Source: JBFMAI01 sp040755725
Lineage (GTDB): Bacteria > Planctomycetota > Phycisphaerae > UBA1845 > Fen-1342
Direction: 5' to 3'
Length of the DNA: 64,000 nt
Assembly: GCA_040755725.1 (NCBI GenBank)
Contig: JBFMAI010000030.1
Location: 1-64,000, forward strand
Below the pieces are notes generated by a model, which saw only the letters and a program-made list of their open reading frames with translations, made no database searches and was not told the origin of the DNA. Of the stretch, positions 1-7,895 are shown piece by piece (positions within the stretch are counted from its first letter, which is position 1; each line of letters opens with the position of its first letter). The position numbers were made by a program, and so were the translations under genes.

Positions 1-1
1 C

Positions 2-760
2 AAGCCCGCGCGGCGCCAGGCCGTCAAGCACGCCGCCAAGGCGCCGCGCAAGGTGGCCGCACGCGCCCCCGCCGCGCGGCCCAAGCGCCCGCGGCGGACG
101 ACGGCGGCGCTGCCGCCTGAGCCGCGGCCGATCATGCCGCCGGTCGTGGACGTTGAGCCGCTCGCGCCGCCGATCACCCCGCCGCCCTACACGCCCCCCG
201 CGCCGTCCACGCCGCCCGCCCCCGCGGCGGAGCCGACGGGGATGGAGACCGGCGACGAGGAGGGTGGGCCCACAGCCTCGTCCGGCGGCCCCGCCGACGC
301 GGGGCCGAAAGCGGGCGACCTCGCCCCGGACTTTACGTTGTCCGACGAGCAGGGTCGGTCCCACGCGCTATCGCAGTATCGCGGGCAGAAGGTCATTCTC
401 TACTTTTATCCGAAAGACGACACGCCCGGCTGCACGACCGAAGCCTGCGGCTTTCGTGACCGACTGGGCTCATTCACCGATCACCGCGCGGTGGTGTTGG
501 GCGTGTCGCCCGATTCGGTGGAGAGCCACCGGCGCTTCGTTCAGAAGTACGGTTTGAACTTCCCGTTGCTGGCCGACGAAGGCCACCGCGTGGCGGAGCG
601 GTACGGCGTGTGGGTCGAGAAGAAGCGCTATGGCGCGACGACGATGGGCATCGCGCGAACGACGTTCGTCATCGGCCCGGACGGGCGGATCGAGCACGTC
701 TTCCGCAACGTGCGGCCCGACGGTCACGAGCAGGAGATATTGCAGCGCCTGGGGTCTTGA
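2..760 (+). CDS. bcp: Thioredoxin-dependent peroxiredoxin (Bcp/PrxQ type) with basic, Pro/Ala-rich N-terminal extension; 5' partial
   Basis: This is a peroxiredoxin that would reduce hydroperoxides using thioredoxin. The C-terminal ~150 residues carry the family core: APDFTLSDEQG, then YPKDDTPGCTTEACGFRD, where the Cys in TPGC is the peroxidatic cysteine and the Cys five residues later fits the PrxQ resolving position. A conserved TTFVIGPDGRI strand follows. Ahead of this lie about 90 residues rich in Pro, Ala, Lys and Arg. The frame stays open to the window edge (K-P-A-R-R-Q-A-V-K-H...), so the true start is probably upstream. A GTG at position 53 is possible but has no clear ribosome site. 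The Prx domain is certain; the length and role of the basic extension are not. Confidence 0.88.
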   Translation, partial: KPARRQAVKHAAKAPRKVAARAPAARPKRPRRTTAALPPEPRPIMPPVVDVEPLAPPITPPPYTPPAPSTPPAPAAEPTGMETGDEEGGPTASSGGPADAGPKAGDLAPDFTLSDEQGRSHALSQYRGQKVILYFYPKDDTPGCTTEACGFRDRLGSFTDHRAVVLGVSPDSVESHRRFVQKYGLNFPLLADEGHRVAERYGVWVEKKRYGATTMGIARTTFVIGPDGRIEHVFRNVRPDGHEQEILQRLGS

Positions 761-796
761 GCGCGGTGGAGGCAAGCCGTTGTGGGAGCGGCGAAT

Positions 797-816
797 GGCC
801 GGTGTGACAACCGGCC
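797..816. repeat. Short perfect inverted repeat (GGCCGGT / ACCGGCC)
   Basis: Two 7-bp arms, GGCCGGT and ACCGGCC, are separated by six bases just downstream of the peroxiredoxin. No T-run follows, so it is not a convincing intrinsic terminator. It belongs to the general class of short palindromes scattered between genes in this window. Confidence 0.5.
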
Positions 817-862
817 AGGGACGCGATGTGCTCTGGTGGTCCGCCAAGAGATGCTAACAGAA

Positions 863-882
863 CCCACCACGCCAGTGGTGGG
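863..882. repeat. Short perfect inverted repeat (CCCACCAC / GTGGTGGG)
   Basis: Eight-base arms CCCACCAC and GTGGTGGG flank a GCCA loop, about 75 bp upstream of pyrF. No poly-T follows. It could be a transcript-stabilising or attenuating hairpin, or another small repeat element. Confidence 0.5.
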
Positions 883-956
883 CCACGGAGGCCCCGTGCT
901 CGCGTGCGGGGTCCTGATAGGCGCACCTGCCGGCGGGGACCGGAATCGAGTGGTCG

Positions 957-1880
957 ATGAGTGAGAACTTCGCCGATCGGCTGACCGCGGCCGTCCGCGC
1001 CCGCGGCACGCCCGCCGTCGTCGGCATCGATCCCGTGCTCGAAAAGCTGCCGGCGGTGTTGCAGCCGCACGATGGACGTCTCCACTCCGCGGTCAAGGCG
1101 GTTGAGGGTTTCTGTTGCGGCGTCGTGGACGTGGTCGCCGAGCGGGTTCCGGCCGTCAAGATCAACGCGGGGTTCTTCGAGGCGTTCTACGGCGAAGGTC
1201 TGGCGGCGTACTACCGCGTGGTCGCGCACGCCCACCGCCGCGGCCTGCTCGTCATCGGCGACATCAAGCGCGGCGACATCGGCTCCACCGCCGAGCTGTA
1301 TGCCCGCGGCCACCTCGCCCCGCCGGTATTCGAGGACATGGACCCGGCGTGCCTCCCCGACGCGGTGACGCTGGCGGGCTACCTCGGCGAGAACGCCGTG
1401 CGACCGTTCATCGACGCGGGACGCGCGGCGGGCCGCGGCGTGTACGTGCTGGTGCGGCCGTCCGATCCGGGGGCCGATGAGGTCCACGAGTTTGGCGGCG
1501 CCGAGCGGTTCTACGCGCACATGGCGCGGCTCGTGCATCGCTGGGGCGCGGCGGAGGGCTTGATCGGGGACTGTGGTCTGTCGTGCGTGGGCGCGGTCGT
1601 CGCCCCCAAGGACGCGGCGAGCACCGCCGCCCTGCGCGCCGCGCTGCCGCACACGCCCTTCCTCGTCCCCGGCTACGGGGCGCAAGGTGCAACGGCGGAA
1701 AGCTGCCGGCCGTGCTTCCGCGCCGACGGCACGGGGGCGATCATCAACGCGTCGCGGTCGGTCATCTACGCATTTGCCCGCTCGGAGTGCCGCGCGCGGT
1801 CCGACGCCGACTGGTCCGCTGCCGTCGCCGCCGCGTGCCGTGAGTTCGCCGGCGACGTGGCGCGATTGCAGGCACCATGA
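957..1880 (+). CDS. pyrF: Orotidine 5'-phosphate decarboxylase (type 2 subfamily)
   Basis: This enzyme decarboxylates OMP to UMP in the last step of de novo pyrimidine synthesis, in the cytosol. The 307-residue length and the motifs VVGIDPVLEKLP, KINAGFFEAFYGEGL and GDIKRGDIGST match the longer type 2 (mycobacterial-like) group. The catalytic D-x-K-x-x-D array lies in the GDIKRGDIG segment. A phosphate-gripping PGYGAQG segment is near residue 240. The ATG at 957 is the natural start. It stands alone, with a transposase relic immediately downstream. Confidence 0.93.
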   Translation: MSENFADRLTAAVRARGTPAVVGIDPVLEKLPAVLQPHDGRLHSAVKAVEGFCCGVVDVVAERVPAVKINAGFFEAFYGEGLAAYYRVVAHAHRRGLLVIGDIKRGDIGSTAELYARGHLAPPVFEDMDPACLPDAVTLAGYLGENAVRPFIDAGRAAGRGVYVLVRPSDPGADEVHEFGGAERFYAHMARLVHRWGAAEGLIGDCGLSCVGAVVAPKDAASTAALRAALPHTPFLVPGYGAQGATAESCRPCFRADGTGAIINASRSVIYAFARSECRARSDADWSAAVAAACREFAGDVARLQAP

Positions 1881-1944
1881 ATCACGCACCTTGTTGGCTG
1901 GGACACTTCGCCAAGCGGAGCCCGCACCGGCCCGCGGCGGCGGC

Positions 1945-2385
1945 GAGGGGCTGGGACGCGGGCATCTCGGACAAGGCGTCCGAGGCATGGTTCTGGGCGA
2001 TGCCCGTGGTCTGCCGGTCGCCGTTGACACCGGTTCTGCCGGCCCGCACGAGAGCAAACTGGTCCTGCGGCTCTTCGACTTCATGCTGACCCAGCAGAGG
2101 CCGCCGCGCGTAATTGGGGACCGGGCGTACGCCTGTGACCCGTGGGATGCCGCGTTGGCCGGGCGTGGCGTGGAACTGATCGCTCCGCATCGCGGCAATC
2201 GCCAGCCGGAGAACGTCACGCAGGACCGCCGGCCCTTGCAGCGTTACCGCCGGCGGTAGACGGTGGCGGGGAGCATGGCCTGGATCCAGAATCTCCGTCG
2301 GCTGTGCATCCGCTGGGAGGAGTTGACCAAGTTGTTCCCGGGCTTCCTTCATCTCGCAGGCACGCTTCTGTTGCTCAGAGCGGTG
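1945..2385 (+). pseudogene. IS5-family (DDE) transposase remnant, 5'-truncated with an internal stop
   Basis: The frame starting near 1945 reads GMVLGDARGLPVAVDTGSA, then RVIGDRAYACDPWDAAL, IELIAPHR-like and RPLQRYRRR. It is interrupted by TAG at 2257-2259 and continues in the same frame with MAWIQNLRRL, IRWEEL and GFLHLAGTLLLLR. This is the C-terminal half of an IS5-type transposase, where RYRRRWxVERxxAWLQNFRRL is typical, so the stop most simply represents TGG changed to TAG. The N-terminal half and the first catalytic region are missing, and no terminal inverted repeats were found. It is almost certainly inactive. Confidence 0.8.
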
Positions 2386-2480
2386 TCTCCCGAGGGTTTC
2401 CAGCCTCCCGCAACCCCTCCGCGCCACAGCGAATCGGTCACCACGGCGGCCGGAGAGGGAGGGGGGTTCTGGGGTCGCCT

Positions 2481-3974
2481 CTAGGGTGATCCGGTCGGCG
2501 CGGATTGGGTCGCGGGCGGGCTCGGTCGGTCGAGCCAGTGAATCCACATGCGTGAAGTGGGAAAATCGACCGTGCAACTGCGCATGTCGCGGAACGTCGG
2601 CATCCCCAGCAGGATGTCGGACTGGACGCCGAGCACCGGGCCGAGGATCTCGTCGAGCACGTCGAGCCCGACGCCGCCGTAGTTGGCGTACGTCCGGCCG
2701 CCGAACGTGAGCCGGACGCCGGAGCCCAGGGACACGGAGGGGGCCTGATCCGACCCGACGCCGATGGCCACGCCGGGGCGGAAGGTCTGCACCTTGCGAT
2801 CGGGGAACAGCAGTCGCAGGCGGCTGGGCGCGACGGCCACGACATCCGCCCCCGTATCGAGCAGGGCTAGCGCCGGCTCATCCTCCATGCGGACCGGGGC
2901 GACCAACTTGGCGTCGGCCACGACACGCAGGCTGACCGGGACGCCGGCGGCGGCCTCGGGCCCCGAGCGGGCCACGACCAGTTGTCCCCCGGCGAAGTCC
3001 AGCGTCATCCGCGCCGCGCCGAAGATGCCGGTCCCCACGATGCCGTCGGCCGCGTTCATGATCGCCCCCCGCACGTCGAAGATGCGCGTCACGACGCGGC
3101 GGCAGCGGATGCTCCCGATCCGCAGGTCTTCGATCAACGCCTGCCCGGTCTCGGTCCGCCCGGACACGCCGCGCACGCTCGCCTTGGCCAGCGACTTGAG
3201 GCCGATCTCAGCGGCGACCTGCTCGTCCAGGGCGATCATGATGCTGCCCCCGGTGTCCACGACCATGCGGTAGGGTCCGTGGCCGTTGATCCACACGTCG
3301 CAACTGGGGAGATTGAACATGACCAGCGGGGGCATGGGGGCGGCGCCGTACTCAACCACCTCGTTGAGCGGGGCGGGGCCGACGGCCTCCAGGAAGTCGG
3401 CCAAACCCTCGATCGCTTCGGACAGATGCGTCTCCGGGTAGCCGTGGCGGGCGTCGGTCAGACGCTCGGCCCGCCGCAGCAACGCCGGCAAGTCGGCCAG
3501 GCGTTGCGCGCTGAAGCGAGCAGCGAAGATGAGGTAAAGGTCCTCGGCGGTGAGGTCGTCGAGGCCGCAGAGCCGATCGGCCCAGCGCTCGGCATTCTCG
3601 ACGTTGCCCCGCGCCAGGTGCATCTCGATCAGGACGCGCAGCGCGACGCGGTCCGAGGTCGCGGCGTCGAGCGGCGCGGCGAGTTCTTCCGCCTGCTCAA
3701 TTCGTCCGGCCCGCCATAGAGCGCGCACGATCAGCGGCCGCAACACGTCCACGCGGCGGGGCTCGCCGAGCGCGCGCGTCGCCAGGCGCAACCCGGCCAG
3801 CCAGTCGTCAGCCCGCCACACGACGTCGAACGCCTCGCGGAGCACGGCGGGCGAAGAATCCGCCTCGGCCCGTTGTACGGCGTCGGCCACCTTGGTTTTC
3901 CATTGGTTCTCTTCGGCGGGGGCGGGGGGCAACCAGAGCATGACCATCACCGCGGGGTAGAAGATACGAAGCAT
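2481..3974 (-). CDS. Secreted retropepsin-like aspartyl protease with helical-repeat N-terminal half
   Basis: The protein starts with a probable signal peptide (MLRIFYPAVMVMLWLPPAPA), which favours the start at 3974 over one 39 bp upstream. Residues ~30-210 are helical and resemble TPR/SEL-type repeats. The C-terminal half has two aspartyl-protease lobes: the first contains YRMVVDTGGSIMIAL and the second LALLDTGADVVAV, giving a DTG in each half as in one-chain pepsin-like enzymes. Family members cleave peptides in the periplasm or outside the cell. The substrate is unknown. It lies 35 bp downstream of the hydrolase-like gene on the same strand, so the two are probably co-transcribed. Confidence 0.8.
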   Translation of the reverse strand: MLRIFYPAVMVMLWLPPAPAEENQWKTKVADAVQRAEADSSPAVLREAFDVVWRADDWLAGLRLATRALGEPRRVDVLRPLIVRALWRAGRIEQAEELAAPLDAATSDRVALRVLIEMHLARGNVENAERWADRLCGLDDLTAEDLYLIFAARFSAQRLADLPALLRRAERLTDARHGYPETHLSEAIEGLADFLEAVGPAPLNEVVEYGAAPMPPLVMFNLPSCDVWINGHGPYRMVVDTGGSIMIALDEQVAAEIGLKSLAKASVRGVSGRTETGQALIEDLRIGSIRCRRVVTRIFDVRGAIMNAADGIVGTGIFGAARMTLDFAGGQLVVARSGPEAAAGVPVSLRVVADAKLVAPVRMEDEPALALLDTGADVVAVAPSRLRLLFPDRKVQTFRPGVAIGVGSDQAPSVSLGSGVRLTFGGRTYANYGGVGLDVLDEILGPVLGVQSDILLGMPTFRDMRSCTVDFPTSRMWIHWLDRPSPPATQSAPTGSP

Positions 3975-4009
3975 GTTGGACCTCGTGGCGTCACGCGGAA
4001 GCGGGCGAC

Positions 4010-4966
4010 TCACCGCGAGCGGCGACGGCGCGGCCGCTCGTCCTCCGGCGTCGGATCACGGGACGAGGGGCCGGCGCGCGCGGCGCGCAGCCCGCGGCTC
4101 TCCGCTTCCTGGGCCGAGGAATAGTACCGCAGGTTGGTCGGCAAGATGCGCTCGACCCACGCGGATTCAGGTTGATGATAGATGTGGCTGTTGATGGAAC
4201 CGTAGACGACGGTGGCCGTTGGGTCGCCGACCGCCGTTCGGAGGAAGCGGGCGGCTTCGGCCACATGGCCCGCGGGCACGCTGACCGGCCTGGACGCGGT
4301 GCCCGCCTCGGTCAGGAGCCGGACCTCCACGCCGCGGCCGCGCTGTTGTAGCGTGTACGGCGCGTCGCGCTGGTCCTCGGGGGCCAGCAGCAGCACCTTA
4401 CGTCCGGTGATCTGGCTGATGTCGCCGGCGGCGTCGAGGCCGTGCTCGTTGAGGACCGGCGACACACCGACGAGCGCATCGACGCTGCGGTCCTTGGCGG
4501 CGTACTGAAAGGCCACACTGCATCCCAGCCCGGCGCCGACCAGAGCGAACCGAGCACGATCCAGGCCGGGTTGTTGGGCCAGCCAGTCATAGGCGCCGCG
4601 CAGGTCGTCCTGCATGTGCCGAAACACGTCGGTGCGCCCGTCGGCTACCGCCTGCCGCGTTTCGGTCGTGGCGCTGTCGCCGTGCCCGCGCAGATCCAGC
4701 GCCAGGACCGCGAATCCGACTTCGTGGAGTGGGGCGATCCACGGCTCCCAGGCATGGCGGTCCGCGCCGGCCCCGTGCAGCAGGATGGCCATCGGGGCGG
4801 GTCCGCGGTTGGCGACCGGCGGCGGGTAGTAGTCGGCGGCCAGACGCAGGCCGTCGGCAGCCGGGAATGTTGCCGGCCGCGGCTCGACGGCCGCCGCCGG
4901 ACACGTCGCCAACAGCACGCCCGCCACACCCCACGAACACGCACTCAGCCGTCCGAAATGTCGCAC
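4010..4966 (-). CDS. Alpha/beta-hydrolase-fold protein with missing nucleophile and Ada-like tail
   Basis: The start is the GTG at 4966, which has GGAGG seven bases upstream and begins a signal-like stretch (LSACSWGVAGVLLATCPAAA). The hydrolase fold is clear: PMAILLHGAGADRHAWEPW, LALDLRGHGDSA, and a C-terminal GHVAEAARFL that could supply the histidine. The nucleophile elbow reads LVGAGLGCSV, with Gly at residue 146 where Ser is expected in G-x-S-x-G. The last ~50 residues (VVYGSINSHIYHQP, then a YYSSAQEAESRG-like stretch) resemble the Ada metal-binding-like fold that usually carries cysteines, but none are present here. It may be a binding protein or a non-canonical hydrolase. Confidence 0.75.
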   Translation of the reverse strand: MRHFGRLSACSWGVAGVLLATCPAAAVEPRPATFPAADGLRLAADYYPPPVANRGPAPMAILLHGAGADRHAWEPWIAPLHEVGFAVLALDLRGHGDSATTETRQAVADGRTDVFRHMQDDLRGAYDWLAQQPGLDRARFALVGAGLGCSVAFQYAAKDRSVDALVGVSPVLNEHGLDAAGDISQITGRKVLLLAPEDQRDAPYTLQQRGRGVEVRLLTEAGTASRPVSVPAGHVAEAARFLRTAVGDPTATVVYGSINSHIYHQPESAWVERILPTNLRYYSSAQEAESRGLRAARAGPSSRDPTPEDERPRRRRSR

Positions 4967-5109
4967 GGCACGCCCTCCGTTGTCGCTCCGCGCCGGGGAG
5001 CGACCAACCACCTCGATCCCGGGTGGTCGTCGATTGTAGCGACGGCCACTGGCCGTTCACCAGCCGGCCGCCGATAATCCCCCGGCGCGTATTCAGGGAC
5101 ATGGGACGC

Positions 5110-5178
5110 TGAACGGGAGGGCGCGCCTCTGCGCGAGCCGCGGCTCGGTAGTCCCGGCGCGCCGGGATCGTCCTCCTG
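5110..5178. repeat. Intergenic repeat family R1, copy E (GAGCCGCGGCTC core)
   Basis: This copy contains GGGAGGGCG followed by the perfect palindrome GAGCCGCGGCTC, then GTAGTCCC and GCCGGGATCGTCCT. The second half matches the copy after the ftsL-like gene (near 61080-61150) closely, including GCCGCGGCTCGG, AGTCCC and GCCGGGATCG. It sits between two divergently transcribed genes. Confidence 0.65.
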
Positions 5179-5287
5179 TGTCGGCCGAGCGCCAGTGCCC
5201 GTTGAGACGTTGCCCGACTCGGGAATGAAAACGGGGGCATACGGGTTGACTGGGGTGGCAGTCGCCGAGAGGCGGCGACGAGGGTGC

Positions 5288-5842
5288 ATGGCCCGCGCGG
5301 ATGACACGTCCTTTGAAGCCATGGCGCTGCCGCACCTGGAGTCGCTGTACCGGATCGCGCGGCGGCTGACGCAGAACGAACACGAGGCGGAAGACCTGGT
5401 CCAAGAGACGTATCTCAAGGCGTACCGGGCGTTTGCGAGCTATGAGGCCCGCGTTTTCGGCATCAAACCGTGGTTGCTGAGAATCTTGCACAACACGTTC
5501 CTGAACCGCTTGTCGCGGGAAAAGCGGGCCCCGCGGGCCGTGGACCAGCAGTTCCTGGACCAGTCGTCATCCAACTCCGCGTCGCTGGTGCCGCCCGAGC
5601 TCGATTACGAGGACTTGGATGAGGAAGTCGTCCGGGCTTTGGATCGCCTGCCGCCGGAGTTCCGCGCGGTCTTGCTGTTGTGGGCTACGATGGAGTTGAG
5701 TTACCAGGAGATCGCGGACGTGCTTGAAGTCCCCATCGGCACCGTGATGAGCCGGCTGCACCGGGCCCGCCGGCTGATGATCGGCGCGCTTCAGGCGTAC
5801 GCCCGGCAGCGCCGTTTGCTGCGGCTGCAAGCAAGACCATGA
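5288..5842 (+). CDS. ECF-type RNA polymerase sigma factor
   Basis: This ~184-residue sigma-70-family factor would direct RNA polymerase to a dedicated promoter set. Region 2 is seen in ESLYRIARRLTQNEHEAEDLVQETYLKAYRAF, and region 4 in LPPEFRAVLLLWATMELSYQEIADVLEVPIGTVMSRLHRARR, which is the helix-turn-helix for the -35 element. The ATG at 5288 gives the usual ECF N-terminus; an upstream in-frame ATG at 5195 would add 31 atypical residues. Its last four bases overlap the start of the anti-sigma gene (ATGA), so the pair is translationally coupled. The signal sensed is unknown. Confidence 0.9.
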   Translation: MARADDTSFEAMALPHLESLYRIARRLTQNEHEAEDLVQETYLKAYRAFASYEARVFGIKPWLLRILHNTFLNRLSREKRAPRAVDQQFLDQSSSNSASLVPPELDYEDLDEEVVRALDRLPPEFRAVLLLWATMELSYQEIADVLEVPIGTVMSRLHRARRLMIGALQAYARQRRLLRLQARP

Positions 5843-6717
5843 CGCCCAGCGAGGCACGAGACCTGATCCCCGCTTACGCCGACGGCGAGCTCGATGCGGC
5901 CCGGCGGAACGCGCTGGAAGGTCACCTGGCCGCCGATTGCGATCTACGCTTGGAGGTGCAGCGCTGGCAGGGGTTACGGCGCTGCACCCAGCGAGGAATC
6001 AGCACGACCACCGTGCCGGACGGGCTGGCGGAGCGCGTCCGCGCGCGGCTGCGGGCCGAAGCCGGCCGGCCCCGGTACCATCCGCGCGTGTATCGCCTTG
6101 GGTTGTCGGGCTTGGCCGCGGCCGCCGCACTCGTAGCCGGCGTCACGCTCTGGCCGCGGGGCGCCGTGGCCCGGCCGGTCGAGGCCCGCGGGTTCGCCGA
6201 CATTCACCGCGTTTGCGCGCTCCTCAATCACCATGACACGCTGGGGGTCCGCGGCGGGCAAGCGCAGGCGGACTTTGCGCCGACGGACGGCGGGGTCGCC
6301 GTCGCGCGACTGCGCACGCGGGCGGCGATGACGGGGGCGGTTCCAGATTTGTCCCGGCGTGGGCTGCAACTGGCGGGGGCCTGCACCTGTTCGCCCTGCC
6401 CGGAGCTGCGGGTGGTCCACGCCTATTTCCGTTCGGAGCAGGGCGAGATCATCTCGGTCTTCGCGGCGGACGGCCCGATAGCGCTCTGCGCGGCGGGCCG
6501 GGTGTGTCCTTGCTGTACGCATGGGGAACGTCGATACCGGTCGTCGTGCGAGGGCGAGGTCAGCGTGGTGTGTGCCACGGTGAACAACAGCAGCTTCGTG
6601 TTGGTGGGTACCGGCCGCGGCGCGCGGGGCCTGATGGACCTGGCGGAGGGACTGCCGCTGGTCGCCCTCCCGCAGGTTGGCGGGGCCGCGCCGGCCCCAG
6701 CCGAGGAAGCCGAGTGA
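5839..6717 (+). CDS. Membrane anti-sigma factor with Cys-rich C-terminal domain
   Basis: The N-terminus (ARDLIPAYADGELDAARRNALEGHLAADCDL) is the anti-sigma zinc-finger fold, but only one Cys follows the His where the ZAS motif H-x3-C-x2-C would have two. One membrane segment lies near residues 90-106 (LSGLAAAAALVAGVTLWP). The remainder is predicted outside the membrane and is unusually rich in Cys (ACTCSPCPEL, VCPCCTHGERR, SSCEGEVSVVC), which suggests metal or redox sensing. The coupling to the sigma gene makes the anti-sigma role very likely; the ligand is inference. It ends 22 bp before the MDR gene. Confidence 0.82.
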   Translation: MTPSEARDLIPAYADGELDAARRNALEGHLAADCDLRLEVQRWQGLRRCTQRGISTTTVPDGLAERVRARLRAEAGRPRYHPRVYRLGLSGLAAAAALVAGVTLWPRGAVARPVEARGFADIHRVCALLNHHDTLGVRGGQAQADFAPTDGGVAVARLRTRAAMTGAVPDLSRRGLQLAGACTCSPCPELRVVHAYFRSEQGEIISVFAADGPIALCAAGRVCPCCTHGERRYRSSCEGEVSVVCATVNNSSFVLVGTGRGARGLMDLAEGLPLVALPQVGGAAPAPAEEAE

Positions 6718-6739
6718 AGTCGAGAAGCGAGAACAGAGC

Positions 6740-7747
6740 ATGCGTGCCTACCGTTTCGCCGCGTTCGGTCTGGAGCACCTGAAGATCGAGGATGTGCCCG
6801 CGCCGCGGCCCGGCCCCGGCGAGGTCGTGCTGGACGTCAAGAGCGTCAGCCTGAACTACCGCGACCTGCTCGTGGTCAAGGGGCTTTACAACCCCCGGCT
6901 GAAGCTGCCCGCCGTCCCGCTCAGCGACGGGGCGGGGGTGATCTCCGCCGTCGGCCCGGGGGTCGCGCGTGTCCGCGTTGGCGACCGGGTGACGTCGCAC
7001 TTCGTCTCCGGCTGGATCGACGGACCGTTCACGCAGGACTACCTGAGTACGACACTGGGTACGCCGGCCGCCGGTCTGGCCGCCGAGCAGGTTGTGCTGC
7101 CGGCCGAGGCGGTCGTCCCGCTTCCCGGCGGTTACGACTTCGAGCAAGCGGCCACGCTGCCGATCGCGGCGTTGACGGCCTGGAGCGCGCTGCAAACCGT
7201 CGGCCACGTTCAGGCCGGCCAGACGGTGCTGACGCTGGGGACGGGCGGGGTGTCGATCTTCGCGGTCCAGCTTGCCAAGGCCCTGGGGGCCCGCGTCATC
7301 ATCACCAGCCGCAGCGACGCCAAGCTCGACCGCGCCCGGGCGCTCGGGGCCGACCACACGATCAACTACGCGCGGACACCTGACTGGGAACAGACCGTGT
7401 TGGAATACACGGGCGGCGTCGGCGTGGACCTGACGGTCGAGACGGCCGGTCCCGGCACGCTCGATCGTTCACTGAAGGCCACGCGGGCGGGGGGCATCGT
7501 GGCGCTGCTCGGAGCGCTCACCGGCCGTCAGGGCCCCGTGACCACCGGCCTGATCCTGATGAAGCGATTACGCATTGAGGGCATCATGGTCGACAGCCGG
7601 GCCGCGTTCGAGGCCATGAACTCCTTCCTCGCGGCGCACCGAATCGCCCCGGTCATTGACCGGCGGTTCCGGTTCGAGCAACTCCCCGACGCTTTCCGTT
7701 GCATGGAGGCCGGCGAGCACTTCGGCAAGATCGTCGTGGCATGGTGA
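6740..7747 (+). CDS. NAD(P)-dependent alcohol dehydrogenase / quinone-oxidoreductase-like MDR protein
   Basis: This is a medium-chain dehydrogenase/reductase of about 335 residues. The N-terminal GroES-like domain (GEVVLDVKSVSLNYRDLLVVKG) is followed by the Rossmann region (VLTLGTGGVSIFAVQLAKALGARVIITS). The structural-zinc cysteine cluster and catalytic Cys of zinc alcohol dehydrogenases are absent, so it belongs with the zinc-independent or quinone-oxidoreductase branch. The ATG at 6740 begins at the domain edge (MRAYRF); an in-frame ATG at 6677 overlaps the anti-sigma gene and is less likely. An R1 repeat begins at its stop codon. The substrate cannot be inferred. Confidence 0.85.
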   Translation: MRAYRFAAFGLEHLKIEDVPAPRPGPGEVVLDVKSVSLNYRDLLVVKGLYNPRLKLPAVPLSDGAGVISAVGPGVARVRVGDRVTSHFVSGWIDGPFTQDYLSTTLGTPAAGLAAEQVVLPAEAVVPLPGGYDFEQAATLPIAALTAWSALQTVGHVQAGQTVLTLGTGGVSIFAVQLAKALGARVIITSRSDAKLDRARALGADHTINYARTPDWEQTVLEYTGGVGVDLTVETAGPGTLDRSLKATRAGGIVALLGALTGRQGPVTTGLILMKRLRIEGIMVDSRAAFEAMNSFLAAHRIAPVIDRRFRFEQLPDAFRCMEAGEHFGKIVVAW

Positions 7748-7749
7748 CG

Positions 7750-7877
7750 GAATGGCCGTGCGTGATTCGGCGGCGCCGGCAGGGAGGGCGAGCCTCCCGG
7801 CGAGCCGCGGCTCGGCGGGCCGGCAGGGTCGGCGCAGGAGACAGCCCCGCCCTCGCGCGCCGCATGTTGGCGCACGG
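7750..7877. repeat. Intergenic repeat family R1, copy A
   Basis: The copy begins GGAATGG at the end of the MDR gene, continues with GTGATTCGGCGGC, GGGAGGGCGAG, the palindrome GAGCCGCGGCTC, GCAGGAGACAGCC, and ends CGCCGCATGTTGGCGCACGG. The same order of blocks occurs near 18269-18413, and part of it near 61054-61170. It fills almost the whole 148-bp gap between two convergent genes. Confidence 0.8.
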
Positions 7878-7895
7878 TTATGCGGCCGCGCGCGG

